From an uncultured Clostridium sp. (GTDB taxonomy: Bacteria; Bacillota; Clostridia; Oscillospirales; Acutalibacteraceae), in NCBI GenBank assembly GCA_902471875.1, contig CABRLN010000005.1, positions 25,006 to 89,005 on the forward strand: DNA of 64,000 nucleotides, in the 5' to 3' direction. Position numbers and translations under genes: made by a program. Below, one piece after another: positions 32,912 to 41,947 of this stretch. Under the pieces are notes generated by a model. That model had not been told where the DNA came from and searched no databases. It saw only the letters and a program-made list of their open reading frames with translations. Numbering within the stretch: the stretch's first letter is position 1; every line of letters starts with the position of its first letter.

Positions 32912-35104
32912 ATGAAGCTAGGTAAAAAGACTTTATCAGTTATTTTGTCATTAGCTATGGTTTCTACAGTTGCTGTGTCTTCGGCTGCTGTAACATCTGC
33001 TGCTGACACTACAACAAAAACAGCATCAAGTTTTTCTTGGGATAATGCATCTGTTTACTTTTTGCTGACAGATCGTTTTAATAATGGTAATCCAAGTAAT
33101 GACCACTCTTATAACCGTGGCTTAAATCAAGATGGTACTGTTGCAACTACAATGAACACAGACGCTGCGTCGTTCCAGGGTGGTGACTTTAAGGGTATCA
33201 CAGATAAGATTAACGAAGGCTATTTTAACAATCTTGGTGTAAATGCACTGTGGATTTCAGCGCCTTATGAGCAGTCTCACGGTTATACTGTTGCAACAGA
33301 TGGTGCAAAGAGCTTTCCTCACTATGGTTACCATGGATATTATCTGTTAGACTATACTAATACAGATGCTAACTTTGGTACTATTGAAGAATTTCAAGAG
33401 ATGGTAGACACTGCTCACCAGCATGGCATTCGTATTGTACTTGATGTTGTTATGAATCATCCGGGTTATGCAACAATGTATGATATGAACGAGTATTTAT
33501 ATGGAACTTTAAAAAGCGGTTGGGAAAATGTTTACTATGACTGGCCAAATATTAACAACAACTACTATTCAAAAATTGACTACAATTCAGGTTCAGAAAA
33601 GTGGTCAAAATGGTGGGGAACTGACTGGATTAGAGCTGGCATTACAGGTTACACAGCAGGCGGCAGTGATGATTTAACAATGGGAGTTGACTATTTGCCT
33701 GACTTTAGAACAGAGTCAACCACTATTGTCGATATTCCTGAAGTTCTCAGAACTAAATGGACGCAGGAGAATGTACTTGAAGAGAAGCTTGCTTATACAG
33801 ATGCGTGGTTTGCTCAAACAGGTTATCCAAAAACACCTAGATATTATCAAATTTGTTGGTTGTCTGCTTGGGTTAGCGAATTTGGTATTGACGGTTTCCG
33901 TTGTGATACAGCTAAACACGTTGAGAAAGAATCTTGGAGTGCACTAAAAACTGAATGCAGCAAGGCACTTGCACAGTGGAAGGCAGCAAATCCGGAAAAA
34001 GTTCTTGATGATAATGATTTCTGGATGACAGGTGAAAACTATGGCATGGGTGTTGAGCCGGACAGCGACTATTATACAGCAGGCGGATTTAACTCGATGA
34101 TTAACTTCTCGCAATCAGGCGGTGTAAAAGGTTTGTCGAATATTGCAGACACATACCAAACATATGCTGATACAATTAATAGTAGTGATACTTTCAATGT
34201 TATGACATACATTTCATCACACGACGATAAATTGGCAAACTCAGGTTCTAATAAGGATATGTATTATCAAGGTTCTGCATTCCAACTATTACCTGGTGCT
34301 ATTCAGATTTATTACGGTGATGAAACTAACAGAAAGAAGCTTTCTTCTATTAAGCTTGATGATGGAACCAGAATTACCTTGGGTGACCATGCTTTAAGAA
34401 GCTTTATGAACTGGGACAGCACAGACGCTGATTTGCTTGCACATTGGCAGAAGGTTGGTAAGTTTAGAAACAACCATGTAGCTGTTGGTGCAGGTGCTAA
34501 CGCAACAATTCAAAGCAGTGATGAAAACGGAGTTGCTTTCACAAGAACATACAATAAAGATGGCGTTACAGATTCAGTTGCAGCAGTTCTTGCTTCTACA
34601 GAAAATACAAATGTTACAGTAAGTGTTGGTTCAATTTTTGCTGATGGAACTAAGGTTGTAAATGCTTACGATAATACAGAAGCTGTTGTTGCTAATGGTA
34701 AGGTTACATTTAACAGTGGTGCTCATAAGACTATTCTTATTGAGGAATATAAAGAATTGCCTACAGACCCTGAAACAAATCCTGTAACTGAACCGGAAAC
34801 TCAACCGGCTTCTAATGTTCCTACAGAGCCTTCTACATCAGCTCCAACAGATAAGCAAACTGATGTACCTACATCAGCTCCAACAGCTCCAAGCAGTAAA
34901 AATCCAACTTCATCAACTAATGGTACTAATCCAACAACAAGTGCAACTAATGCAACTAATTCAAACACTACAACAACTACAACAACTAATAATACAACGG
35001 GTAAAGTAGCAACAGGCGATTCAACAGCAACTACAATGCTGGTGATTCTTCTATTAGCTGCAGGTAGCATTATTGTGGTAACTAAGAGAAAAATTACTGA
35101 ATAA
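32912..35104 (+). CDS. Extracellular GH13 alpha-amylase with C-terminal surface-anchoring tail
   Basis: This secreted enzyme hydrolyses alpha-1,4 links in starch. The 730-residue protein has a signal peptide (cleavage near Ala30-Ala31), then a GH13 barrel with all four conserved regions: DVVMNH (Asp178, His183), GFRCDTAKH (nucleophile Asp332), GENYGMG (acid Glu375) and SSHDDK (Asp438). Residues about 614-700 are a Thr/Pro/Asn/Ser-rich linker. The C-terminus has ATGDS, a hydrophobic stretch (TMLVILLLAAGSIIVV) and a basic KRK tail, the layout of a sortase signal with a TGD core in place of LPxTG. No starch-binding or dockerin module is evident. It is monocistronic between two terminators, right after the pilus operon. 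Confidence 0.92.
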   Translation: MKLGKKTLSVILSLAMVSTVAVSSAAVTSAADTTTKTASSFSWDNASVYFLLTDRFNNGNPSNDHSYNRGLNQDGTVATTMNTDAASFQGGDFKGITDKINEGYFNNLGVNALWISAPYEQSHGYTVATDGAKSFPHYGYHGYYLLDYTNTDANFGTIEEFQEMVDTAHQHGIRIVLDVVMNHPGYATMYDMNEYLYGTLKSGWENVYYDWPNINNNYYSKIDYNSGSEKWSKWWGTDWIRAGITGYTAGGSDDLTMGVDYLPDFRTESTTIVDIPEVLRTKWTQENVLEEKLAYTDAWFAQTGYPKTPRYYQICWLSAWVSEFGIDGFRCDTAKHVEKESWSALKTECSKALAQWKAANPEKVLDDNDFWMTGENYGMGVEPDSDYYTAGGFNSMINFSQSGGVKGLSNIADTYQTYADTINSSDTFNVMTYISSHDDKLANSGSNKDMYYQGSAFQLLPGAIQIYYGDETNRKKLSSIKLDDGTRITLGDHALRSFMNWDSTDADLLAHWQKVGKFRNNHVAVGAGANATIQSSDENGVAFTRTYNKDGVTDSVAAVLASTENTNVTVSVGSIFADGTKVVNAYDNTEAVVANGKVTFNSGAHKTILIEEYKELPTDPETNPVTEPETQPASNVPTEPSTSAPTDKQTDVPTSAPTAPSSKNPTSSTNGTNPTTSATNATNSNTTTTTTTNNTTGKVATGDSTATTMLVILLLAAGSIIVVTKRKITE

Positions 35105-35125
35105 AATATTTTAATTATTTAATCA

Positions 35126-35157
35126 AAAAGGTATGCCAAATGCGGCATACCTTTTTT
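35126..35157 (+). terminator. Intrinsic terminator of the amylase gene
   Basis: A stem of about 12 bp (35126-35137 with 35144-35155) has GGTATGCC/GGCATACC at its core and runs into a T tract. Confidence 0.85.
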
Positions 35158-35430
35158 CTGTCAATTATTTGATTTTAGACTTGTGGATTACAATTAATTT
35201 AGGATTTATTGCACACAAATGTTGTGAAAAAAATTAATTTTTAACAAGCTTTTTTCAAAGACTTGTGGTTTAAGAACAAAGCTTTTTTAGTTTTTACGGA
35301 CAGTGTCCTTAACGAAATATTTTTCAATAATATTTTTTATTCTAATTTTATTATAAATCCTTAATTTAAAATTAAAATAGAAAAATATAATTTTTATTGA
35401 TACTCTCTAACTTTTAGAATATAGCCTTAA
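35158..35430. other. Intergenic region between convergent genes
   Basis: This is AT-rich DNA. The word GACTTGTGG occurs twice (near 35178 and 35261), and AACAAGCTTTTTT/AACAAAGCTTTTTT form an imperfect pair near 35240 and 35277. I see no open frame or RNA motif; it may be a decayed sequence. Confidence 0.35.
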
Positions 35431-35465
35431 AAAACCACCGTACAACTGCTTTGTACGGTGGTTTT
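35431..35465 (-). terminator. Intrinsic terminator of yajC
   Basis: A perfect 14-bp stem (35431-35444 with 35452-35465) is followed on the minus strand by TTTTTTAAGG. It lies 6 bases beyond the yajC stop. Confidence 0.88.
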
Positions 35466-35470
35466 AGTTA

Positions 35471-35887
35471 TTACTTTTCTTCAGCTTTTTTCTTATCTTT
35501 TTTCTTTGTTTCTATTTGAAGCTCTTTTTCTGTTACAATAGTAGAAATTGCCCATTTTTGGAATTGTATTTTTGTTCTGTCAGGACCGGTTTCTAATATG
35601 AAAGAATCATCATCCTTAATGCTTACTACTCTGCCCATAATACCGCCAATAGTAATAAGCTCATCACCAATTTCAAGACTGTTTCTTAATGCCTCTTCTT
35701 GTTTTTTCTTTTTTGAGTTAGGTCTAATCATAAAGAAATAAAGTGCTGCAATTAAAAGACCGTAAATAAGTATTATCGGCAATAAAGATTGCATATCCAT
35801 TTGTTGACCATCAGCACCAGCAGTTGAACAAGAGGTCAAACCAAGAGTAGCCATTAAGCCCAGTGCTGCAATTATAGCTTTTTTCAT
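35471..35887 (-). CDS. yajC: YajC-family preprotein translocase subunit with lipoprotein-like N-terminus
   Basis: YajC associates with SecDF and the Sec translocon. The 138-residue protein has the family core: IILIYGLLIAALYFFMIRPN (membrane segment ending in the FMIRPN signature), KKKKQEEALRNSLEIGDELI, and TIGGIMGRVVSIKDD. Before this core it carries a separate N-terminal hydrophobic segment with a lipobox (LGLTSC; Cys near residue 20), not usual for YajC. I chose the ATG at 35887 because AAAGG lies 10 bases upstream; ATGs at 35905 and 35896 are too close to it or overlap it. A promoter at 36069-36096 would give a leader of about 175 bases. Confidence 0.88.
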   Translation of the reverse strand: MKKAIIAALGLMATLGLTSCSTAGADGQQMDMQSLLPIILIYGLLIAALYFFMIRPNSKKKKQEEALRNSLEIGDELITIGGIMGRVVSIKDDDSFILETGPDRTKIQFQKWAISTIVTEKELQIETKKKDKKKAEEK

Positions 35888-36068
35888 TTTTATCATTCCT
35901 TTCATTTGGTATACTAATTGCCAATATTAAAGAAGTGTTACATTTTATCGGATTTTGTATAATAAATATTGTTTGAACATAAATAATAAGAAGAACAAAA
36001 TCCATGAAAAATATAACTAAAATCTTTCTTTTATTACCGGATATTAGTATTAATAACATAACAAATTA

Positions 36069-36096
36069 ATTATACCATAAATTACATTCTATTCAA
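36069..36096 (-). promoter_or_regulatory. Promoter of yajC
   Basis: On the minus strand TTGAAT (36096-36091), a 16-bp spacer and TATAAT (36074-36069) preceded by TGG match the extended -10 consensus. It starts just after the tgt stop. Confidence 0.65.
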
Positions 36097-36110
36097 GTAA
36101 AAAAATAAAA

Positions 36111-37241
36111 TTAAATTCGTTTTCCCAAAACATCCTTATATTTACTGTAAAATTCGTTAAATGTACCATTGTCAAGCTCTGTTCGTATTTTTTCCATAAG
36201 ATTATTGTAAAAGTATATGTTATGCATAACAGCTAAACGCATTCCAAGCATTTCACCACTTTTAAATAAATGTCTTAAATATGCTCTGTCGTAATGGCGA
36301 CACACAGGACAGTCACATTTTTCGTCAATGGGGGAGGTGTCAAGAGAATATTTAGCATTAAATATATTTCTTATACCTTGCCATGTAAATAAGTGTGCGT
36401 GTCTTGCGTTTCGACTTGGCATAACACAGTCAAACATATCAATACCTCGGTAAACAGCCTCAAGAATATTAGCTGGTGTGCCAACTCCCATTAAATATCT
36501 TGGTTTACTCGTTGGCATATGTTCCTGTACCTGTTCAATTATGTGGTACATAACCTCTGCAGGTTCGCCAACGGCCAAACCTCCAATAGCATAGCCTGGC
36601 AAATCTAACTGACTTATTTCTTTCATATGTTCAATTCGAAGATCATCATAGGTTGCTCCCTGATTAATGCCAAACAGCATTTGGTGTGGGTTAATGGTAG
36701 TTTCCAAACTGTTTAGTCTGTCCATTTCTGTTTTACACCGTTTTAGCCAGCGTACAGTACGTGCTACAGAATTTTTAGCGTAATTGTACTCAGCAGGGTT
36801 TTCCATACATTCGTCAAATGCCATTGCTATTGTAGAGCCTAAATTAGACTGAATTTGCATGCTTTCTTCAGGACCCATAAATATTTTTTTGCCATCAATA
36901 TGTGAAGAGAAGTAAACACCTTCTTCTTTAATATTACGAAGTTTAGCAAGAGAAAAAACCTGAAAACCGCCGCTGTCGGTTAAAATTGGTCCATTCCAGC
37001 GTGTAAATTTATGAATACCGCCCAGCTGATTTACAACTTTATCACCGGGTCTTAAATGCAGGTGATATGTGTTGCAAAGTTGAATTTGACATTTTATATC
37101 TTTTAGATCTAATGTACTAACAGCCCCTTTTATAGCCCCACAGGTTGCTACATTCATAAAAACTGGCGTCTGCACTGTGCCGTGTACTGTTTGTAATTCA
37201 CCGCGCCTGGCTTTGCCATCTGTCTTCAAAACTTTAAACAC
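36111..37241 (-). CDS. tgt: Queuine/preQ1 tRNA-ribosyltransferase
   Basis: Tgt exchanges guanine 34 for preQ1 in tRNAs with GUN anticodons, the first tRNA step of queuosine synthesis. The 376-residue product has TPVFMNVATCGAIKGAV, ILTDSGGFQVFSLA with the catalytic Asp block, AMAFDECMENPA, GYAIGGLAVGEP, the second catalytic Asp in FDCVMPSRNARHA, and the zinc site CDCPVCRHYDRAYLRHL. The start is a GTG that follows the stop of the GyrI-like gene with no gap, and its ribosome site AAAGGAG lies inside that gene, so translation is coupled. queA is two genes upstream. Confidence 0.96.
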   Translation of the reverse strand: MFKVLKTDGKARRGELQTVHGTVQTPVFMNVATCGAIKGAVSTLDLKDIKCQIQLCNTYHLHLRPGDKVVNQLGGIHKFTRWNGPILTDSGGFQVFSLAKLRNIKEEGVYFSSHIDGKKIFMGPEESMQIQSNLGSTIAMAFDECMENPAEYNYAKNSVARTVRWLKRCKTEMDRLNSLETTINPHQMLFGINQGATYDDLRIEHMKEISQLDLPGYAIGGLAVGEPAEVMYHIIEQVQEHMPTSKPRYLMGVGTPANILEAVYRGIDMFDCVMPSRNARHAHLFTWQGIRNIFNAKYSLDTSPIDEKCDCPVCRHYDRAYLRHLFKSGEMLGMRLAVMHNIYFYNNLMEKIRTELDNGTFNEFYSKYKDVLGKRI

Positions 37242-37898
37242 CTAAGCATCTCCTTTCATTAGCAATTCAACTTTACGTATCGGATGTCGTATAACTGTTT
37301 TTAATCTTTCAATATTACAGCGTCTAGGGTCACTTAAATAAATTTCATGATGATATCTTACGTCGGTAATGTCAATTTCATAATCATTTTCTTTTGCATA
37401 TTGATTCATTAAAGCTATGGTTTTTGGTTCATTATCATAGGATCCAATATGCATACACTGTACGCAAAGTCCTTCATCATATGTGAAAAACTCTACCTTA
37501 GAAAAATCCTTATTTTTCTTTTTGGTTGCCTCACTTATTGCCCAGTTAAAATCCTCTTTCGTTACAAAGTCGGGCAATCTTATTACTGAAATAAAATTAA
37601 ATTTTTCTTTGTGTGCGTAGTCAATTCCGTTAATGTTATGTTGCCACCAAAAGCCTTCCAGGGGAGGTACAACATACTGAAAATATCCCTCAATTTTATG
37701 AGAGCCTTTATAACTCATTTTTATTGTAAAAGCAATTGAATACAGTAATTCAATAGAAGCCTTGTATTCACCGTTTTCATCATTTGGATTGCCGGAACCA
37801 CGTACAGCAATAAAATTCATTTTAGGAATTTCAATTATATTAGGTTTACTTTTAGGTAAATAAAACTCTTTAAATTCTTTTTTGTAGTCAAAAGACAT
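37242..37898 (-). CDS. GyrI-like small-molecule binding domain protein
   Basis: This is a 218-residue cytoplasmic protein of the GyrI-like/SOUL-related fold (stand-alone branch, COG4978/COG4832-like). Visible blocks are EIPKMNFIAVRGSGNPNDEN, SIAFTIKMSYKG, YFQYVVPPLEGFWWQ and a C-terminal HHEIYLSDPRRCNIERLKTV. These domains bind hydrophobic or cationic small molecules, and some hydrolyse cyclopropanoid toxins. No DNA-binding domain is attached. Oddly, it lies between queA and tgt and is translationally coupled to tgt; a link to queuosine is not known and may be chance. Confidence 0.8.
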   Translation of the reverse strand: MSFDYKKEFKEFYLPKSKPNIIEIPKMNFIAVRGSGNPNDENGEYKASIELLYSIAFTIKMSYKGSHKIEGYFQYVVPPLEGFWWQHNINGIDYAHKEKFNFISVIRLPDFVTKEDFNWAISEATKKKNKDFSKVEFFTYDEGLCVQCMHIGSYDNEPKTIALMNQYAKENDYEIDITDVRYHHEIYLSDPRRCNIERLKTVIRHPIRKVELLMKGDA

Positions 37899-37910
37899 TA
37901 TTAATTCTCC

Positions 37911-38933
37911 TTATTCAATTAGCATTGCATCACCAAAAGAGAAAAATCTGTATTTTTCCTTAACTGCAGCGTGGTATGCGCTCATAATGGTGTTGTAGTC
38001 AGCAAAGGCTGAAACAAGCATAATAAGTGTACTTTCAGGTAAATGAAAATTTGTAATTAAACCGTCCAGTACCTTAAAATTATAGCCCGGGTATATAAAA
38101 ATATCCGTAAAACCTTCACAGGGAACAACCAATCCGTTATTACTGGTTGCAACCGATTCAACAGTTCTGCAACTGGTTGTGCCTACAGCAATAACCCTGC
38201 CACCATTTGCTTTTGTTTCGTTTATAAGCTGTGCTGTTTCAAGAGGGAGCTCATAATGCTCTGAATGCATTTTGTGTTTTGTTACATCGTCAACCTTAAC
38301 GGGTCTAAAAGTGCCTAGTCCCACATGAAGAGTAACATAACCTATTTTAATACCTTTCTCTTCAATTTTTTTCATAAGTTGGGGGGTAAAGTGCAGACCT
38401 GCTGTTGGAGCTGCTGCCGAACCAAGCTCTTTGCTGTAAACAGTCTGGTATCTTTCACGGTCCTTTAATTCTTCAGTAATATAAGGGGGCAAAGGCATTT
38501 GACCAACCTTATCAAGAGCAGAGTAAAAATTTTCGTCACAGTAAAATTCAACAATACGATTTCCGTCTTCAAGTACCTCTAGCACTTTACAGCTCATAAT
38601 ATCTCCAAAAGTAAATTCAGCACCCTCTCGAGCCTTTTTGCCAGGCTTAACAAGGCATTCCCACACACTGGTGCGAACTTGTTTTAACAGCAAAAATTCA
38701 ACCTTTGCTCCTGTTGAACGTGTACCGTAAATTCTTGCAGGCAATACTCTTGAATTGTTGGCAATAAGGCAGTCACCTTCTTGCAGATAGTCAATAATAT
38801 CATAAAAATGCTTATGTTCAATACTGTTTTTTTGCCTGTTAACAACCATTAACCTTGAAGAATCACGCGGTTCTACAGGAGTTTGTGCAATTAAATCCTG
38901 TGGCAGGTCATAATAAAAATCACTTGTTTTCAT
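37911..38933 (-). CDS. queA: S-adenosylmethionine:tRNA ribosyltransferase-isomerase
   Basis: QueA adds a cyclopentene-epoxide from AdoMet to preQ1 in tRNA, giving epoxyqueuosine. The 340-residue protein has the N-terminal FYYDLPQDLIAQTPVEPRDS, DCLIANNSRVLPARIYG, ELGSAAAPTAGLHFT, YVTLHVGLGTFRPV, and GLITNFHLPESTLIMLVSAF, all characteristic. It lies 12 bases after pcrA and 12 bases before the GyrI-like gene in one operon with tgt. No queG/queH gene was seen in the window. Confidence 0.96.
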   Translation of the reverse strand: MKTSDFYYDLPQDLIAQTPVEPRDSSRLMVVNRQKNSIEHKHFYDIIDYLQEGDCLIANNSRVLPARIYGTRSTGAKVEFLLLKQVRTSVWECLVKPGKKAREGAEFTFGDIMSCKVLEVLEDGNRIVEFYCDENFYSALDKVGQMPLPPYITEELKDRERYQTVYSKELGSAAAPTAGLHFTPQLMKKIEEKGIKIGYVTLHVGLGTFRPVKVDDVTKHKMHSEHYELPLETAQLINETKANGGRVIAVGTTSCRTVESVATSNNGLVVPCEGFTDIFIYPGYNFKVLDGLITNFHLPESTLIMLVSAFADYNTIMSAYHAAVKEKYRFFSFGDAMLIE

Positions 38934-38945
38934 TTGTTTATCCTC

Positions 38946-41363
38946 TTAAATTTTTTCCAGCTTGGCAAAATTAGCCATAAGCTTTTTAGTGCCAACTTTA
39001 TCAAAGGCAATTTCTAAAAGTGTGTCATTAGCCATTGTGGTGGCAGAAACCACCAAGCCCTTTCCAAATGCCTTATGCATAACTTGGTCACCTGCTTTGT
39101 AAGTGGCAGACGGCTTTGTGCTTGTTGGGGCTTGATATGTTCTGTTTGCAAAGCTGTTAGCTTTTGCAAATGTATTGCTTAAATATACGCCTGAGCCAGA
39201 TGATGATTTGTTACTTCTGTAAGAAGCACCTGTTGAAGTACGGTTAGGGGAAGTAAAGCTTGTTTGTACAACAGCAGAAGTAATTTCTGCCAACTCTTTA
39301 GGAATTTCATTAATAAAGCGTGACAGCATATTGTGGCTGGTTGAGCCATACAGCATACGTTCTTGTGCGTGTATAATGTATAGCTTTTCTTTTGCTCTTG
39401 TAATGCCAACATATGCAAGTCTGCGTTCTTCCTGCAATTCATTAGGATTCATAATTGACTGCATTCCCGGAAAAATACCGTCCTCTGCACCCGGTATAAA
39501 TACAACAGGGAATTCAAGACCTTTAGCTGAATGAAGAGTCATAAGTACTACACTGTCAGCGTCAGAGTCGTAGTTGTCAATGTCTGAAAGCAGTGCAATA
39601 TCCTCTAAAAAGCCTGACAAGCTTGCGTCTTCGGGGTTGTCGTCCTCATAATTTTTTATGTTAGTCATAAGCTCGTTTATATTTTCAATACGGCTTTCGC
39701 TGTCTTCTTTTTCTTTTTTTAAAGACTCAACATAATCAGTTCTTTCAAGAATTTCGTTGTATAGCTGACAAATAGTTGTGTCCTCGTTCTCAGCATATTC
39801 AATTAAGCTGTCAATAAGGTTTGTAAAATCTTTCAGCTTGCTTACAGCACGCTTTAACGGCTCATACTCTTCTGCGTGACTTATTACATAATAAAGGCTT
39901 TCACCTAATACAGAGGCTATTTCGCTTGCCTTTTCAACTGTAGCTGCACCTATTGAGCGTTTAGGCTTGTTAATAATGCGGCGCAGTCTTATATTGTCAG
40001 AAGGATTACTTATTACTTGTAAATAAGAGGTCATATCTTTAATCTCTTCTCTGTCATAAAAACGATGACCACCTATTAGCCTGTGAGGAATACCGCCTCT
40101 TGTCATATGCTGTTCTATAATATTTGACTGTGCATTTGTACGGTAAAGTACTGCAAAGTCAGAAAACTTTCTGCCTTTTTCAACCTCGTCAAGTATTTTT
40201 TCAGTAATATATTTAGCCTCGTCACGCTCTGAAGACGCTGTGTGAATAACAATTTTATCTCCCTTAGGGTTGTCTGTCCACAAGGTTTTACCCTTACGTT
40301 CTTCGTTGTGGGCAATAACACCATTTGCAGCGTCTAAAATTGTTTGTGTAGAACGGTAATTCTGTTCAAGACGAATAACCTTACCATCAGGATAATTTTC
40401 TTCAAAGCTAAGAATGTTTTCAATGGTAGCACCACGAAATTTATATATACTTTGGTCGTCGTCACCAACAACACAAATGTTTCTGTTCTTTTCAGCCAGC
40501 ATACTAATGAGTTTGTATTGTGCCATGTTAGTGTCTTGATATTCGTCAACCATTATGTATTTAAACAGGTTTTGGTAATATTCAAGAACATCGCTGTTTT
40601 CTTGAAAAAGCTTAACTGTGTTGTAAATAAGGTCATCAAAATCCATTGCATCTGAGTTTTTTAGACGTTCAGCATATACTGCATAGGCTTTTGCTATTGT
40701 AATTCTGCGGCTGTCATTATATGTTTCTTTCTTAAATTCCTCAGGACCTTTAAGTTGGTCTTTAGCTCTTGAAATTTCTGTAAGAACACTGCGGTGAGGT
40801 AATATCTTTTCATCTATATTCATAGATTTTAATATTTCCTTCATTTGTCTTTTTTGGTCATCAGAATCATATACAGTGAATTTATTGGTATAACCAAGTC
40901 TGTCACCATATCTGCGTAAAATTCTTGCACAGGTTGAGTGAAATGTAGATGCCCATATGTCAGAAGCCTCGGGTACTCGTGCAATAATTCGGTCTTTAAG
41001 CTCGCCGGCTGCCTTATTTGTAAATGTAATAGCTAAAATCTGCCAAGGCTTTGCAGGATTTAAATAAAGCTTTTTCTTTAAATTCTGATTAAGCTCTGTT
41101 TTATTGTTAGCAGCATTTTCAATTTCTGCAATTTCTTCATCAGTTAAATCTTCTTTAAAATATGTGCTGTTATAGGCATTACCCCAGCTTACAATATTTG
41201 CAATTCGGTTTACCAACACTGTCGTTTTACCGCTACCTGCACCTGCAAGTATAAGCACAGGACCTTTAGTGGTAAATACAGCCTCACGCTGCATATTGTT
41301 CATTTTTGAAAATTCGTTTTCAATTAATTGGTTTCGTAGTTTTGAGAGTTTATTGTAATCCAT
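38946..41363 (-). CDS. pcrA: ATP-dependent DNA helicase PcrA/UvrD
   Basis: This SF1A 3'-5' helicase acts in DNA repair and plasmid replication. The 805-residue protein has motif I AGAGSGKTTVLVNRIA, Ia AITFTNKAAGELKDRI, II MVDEYQDTN, III VVGDDDQSIYKFRGA, IV RLEQNYRST, V VVLMTLHSAKGLEFPVVF and VI RRLAYVGITRAKEKLYI. A Ser/Thr/Asn-rich spacer near residues 695-740 leads to the C-terminal Tudor-like domain (GDQVMHKAFGKGLVV) that in Bacillus binds RNA polymerase. An extra charged insert (about residues 60-110; ADLTDEEIAEIENAAN-like) lies between motifs I and Ia. It probably heads the queA-tgt operon. Confidence 0.95.
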   Translation of the reverse strand: MDYNKLSKLRNQLIENEFSKMNNMQREAVFTTKGPVLILAGAGSGKTTVLVNRIANIVSWGNAYNSTYFKEDLTDEEIAEIENAANNKTELNQNLKKKLYLNPAKPWQILAITFTNKAAGELKDRIIARVPEASDIWASTFHSTCARILRRYGDRLGYTNKFTVYDSDDQKRQMKEILKSMNIDEKILPHRSVLTEISRAKDQLKGPEEFKKETYNDSRRITIAKAYAVYAERLKNSDAMDFDDLIYNTVKLFQENSDVLEYYQNLFKYIMVDEYQDTNMAQYKLISMLAEKNRNICVVGDDDQSIYKFRGATIENILSFEENYPDGKVIRLEQNYRSTQTILDAANGVIAHNEERKGKTLWTDNPKGDKIVIHTASSERDEAKYITEKILDEVEKGRKFSDFAVLYRTNAQSNIIEQHMTRGGIPHRLIGGHRFYDREEIKDMTSYLQVISNPSDNIRLRRIINKPKRSIGAATVEKASEIASVLGESLYYVISHAEEYEPLKRAVSKLKDFTNLIDSLIEYAENEDTTICQLYNEILERTDYVESLKKEKEDSESRIENINELMTNIKNYEDDNPEDASLSGFLEDIALLSDIDNYDSDADSVVLMTLHSAKGLEFPVVFIPGAEDGIFPGMQSIMNPNELQEERRLAYVGITRAKEKLYIIHAQERMLYGSTSHNMLSRFINEIPKELAEITSAVVQTSFTSPNRTSTGASYRSNKSSSGSGVYLSNTFAKANSFANRTYQAPTSTKPSATYKAGDQVMHKAFGKGLVVSATTMANDTLLEIAFDKVGTKKLMANFAKLEKI

Positions 41364-41382
41364 TATAATTCCTTTCGCAAAA

Positions 41383-41414
41383 AGATAACCGTTAAAATAT
41401 TTTAACGGTTATCT
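41383..41414 (-). terminator. Intrinsic terminator of the lipoprotein-glycosyltransferase transcript
   Basis: A 32-base perfect palindrome is centred on AAAATATTTT, with ATAACCGTT and AACGGTTAT in the arms. On the minus strand it is followed by TTTTTGCG. It lies 29 bases after the lipoprotein stop. Confidence 0.85.
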
Positions 41415-41443
41415 AGTTATTATTTGTTTATTATGCGGGTTAA

Positions 41444-41944
41444 TTAAAGCTTATCTTTAATTTTATTGTAGCTTTCGTCGAATAATGAAGAGTCAACCTT
41501 ATATTCCGGAACAAAGCAGTAATTAATAAGATACATTTTGGTATTAGCTTCGTCAGAAAGATCATAGGTAAAATATGCTGACAAATAATACTGTCCTGAT
41601 TGAATATCGCCGCTTTCAGCTTTTATATCTGCTATAAAAACAGCAACAGTTTGATTTTCGTGAAAAACCTCACCGCTTGATTCGATAATGTCTATAGAAG
41701 TAATTTTATTTCCCTTTGAGTTCAAATCTTCTATAATAAAATCACTAAGGTCACCATATACCATATTATTTCTTACAATAGTTGCTTTGTCTCCGTCAGA
41801 AACACATTCAAAATTTAAGCCCTTAAAATTCATGTTGGGGGTGTTGTAGTCTTCAGACAAACCGGTTGTTTTTTCACAGCCTGTTAAAAATACAGCTGTT
41901 ACAATTATTATAATAGCCGTAATAAGTGAAAAAAACTTTTTCAT
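41444..41944 (-). CDS. Lipoprotein of unknown function
   Basis: This is a 166-residue secreted lipoprotein: MKKFFSLITAIIIIVTAVFL followed by TGC (lipid Cys23). The mature part has alternating beta-strand patterns (FECVSDGDKATIVRNNMVYG, QTVAVFIADIKAESGDIQSG, YYLSAYFTYDL) and a KIKDKL C-terminus; I recognise no family. It begins 3 bases after the glycosyltransferase stop, so the two are co-transcribed. A role with the glycolipid product of that enzyme is possible but unsupported. Confidence 0.75.
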   Translation of the reverse strand: MKKFFSLITAIIIIVTAVFLTGCEKTTGLSEDYNTPNMNFKGLNFECVSDGDKATIVRNNMVYGDLSDFIIEDLNSKGNKITSIDIIESSGEVFHENQTVAVFIADIKAESGDIQSGQYYLSAYFTYDLSDEANTKMYLINYCFVPEYKVDSSLFDESYNKIKDKL

Positions 41945-41947
41945 AAT

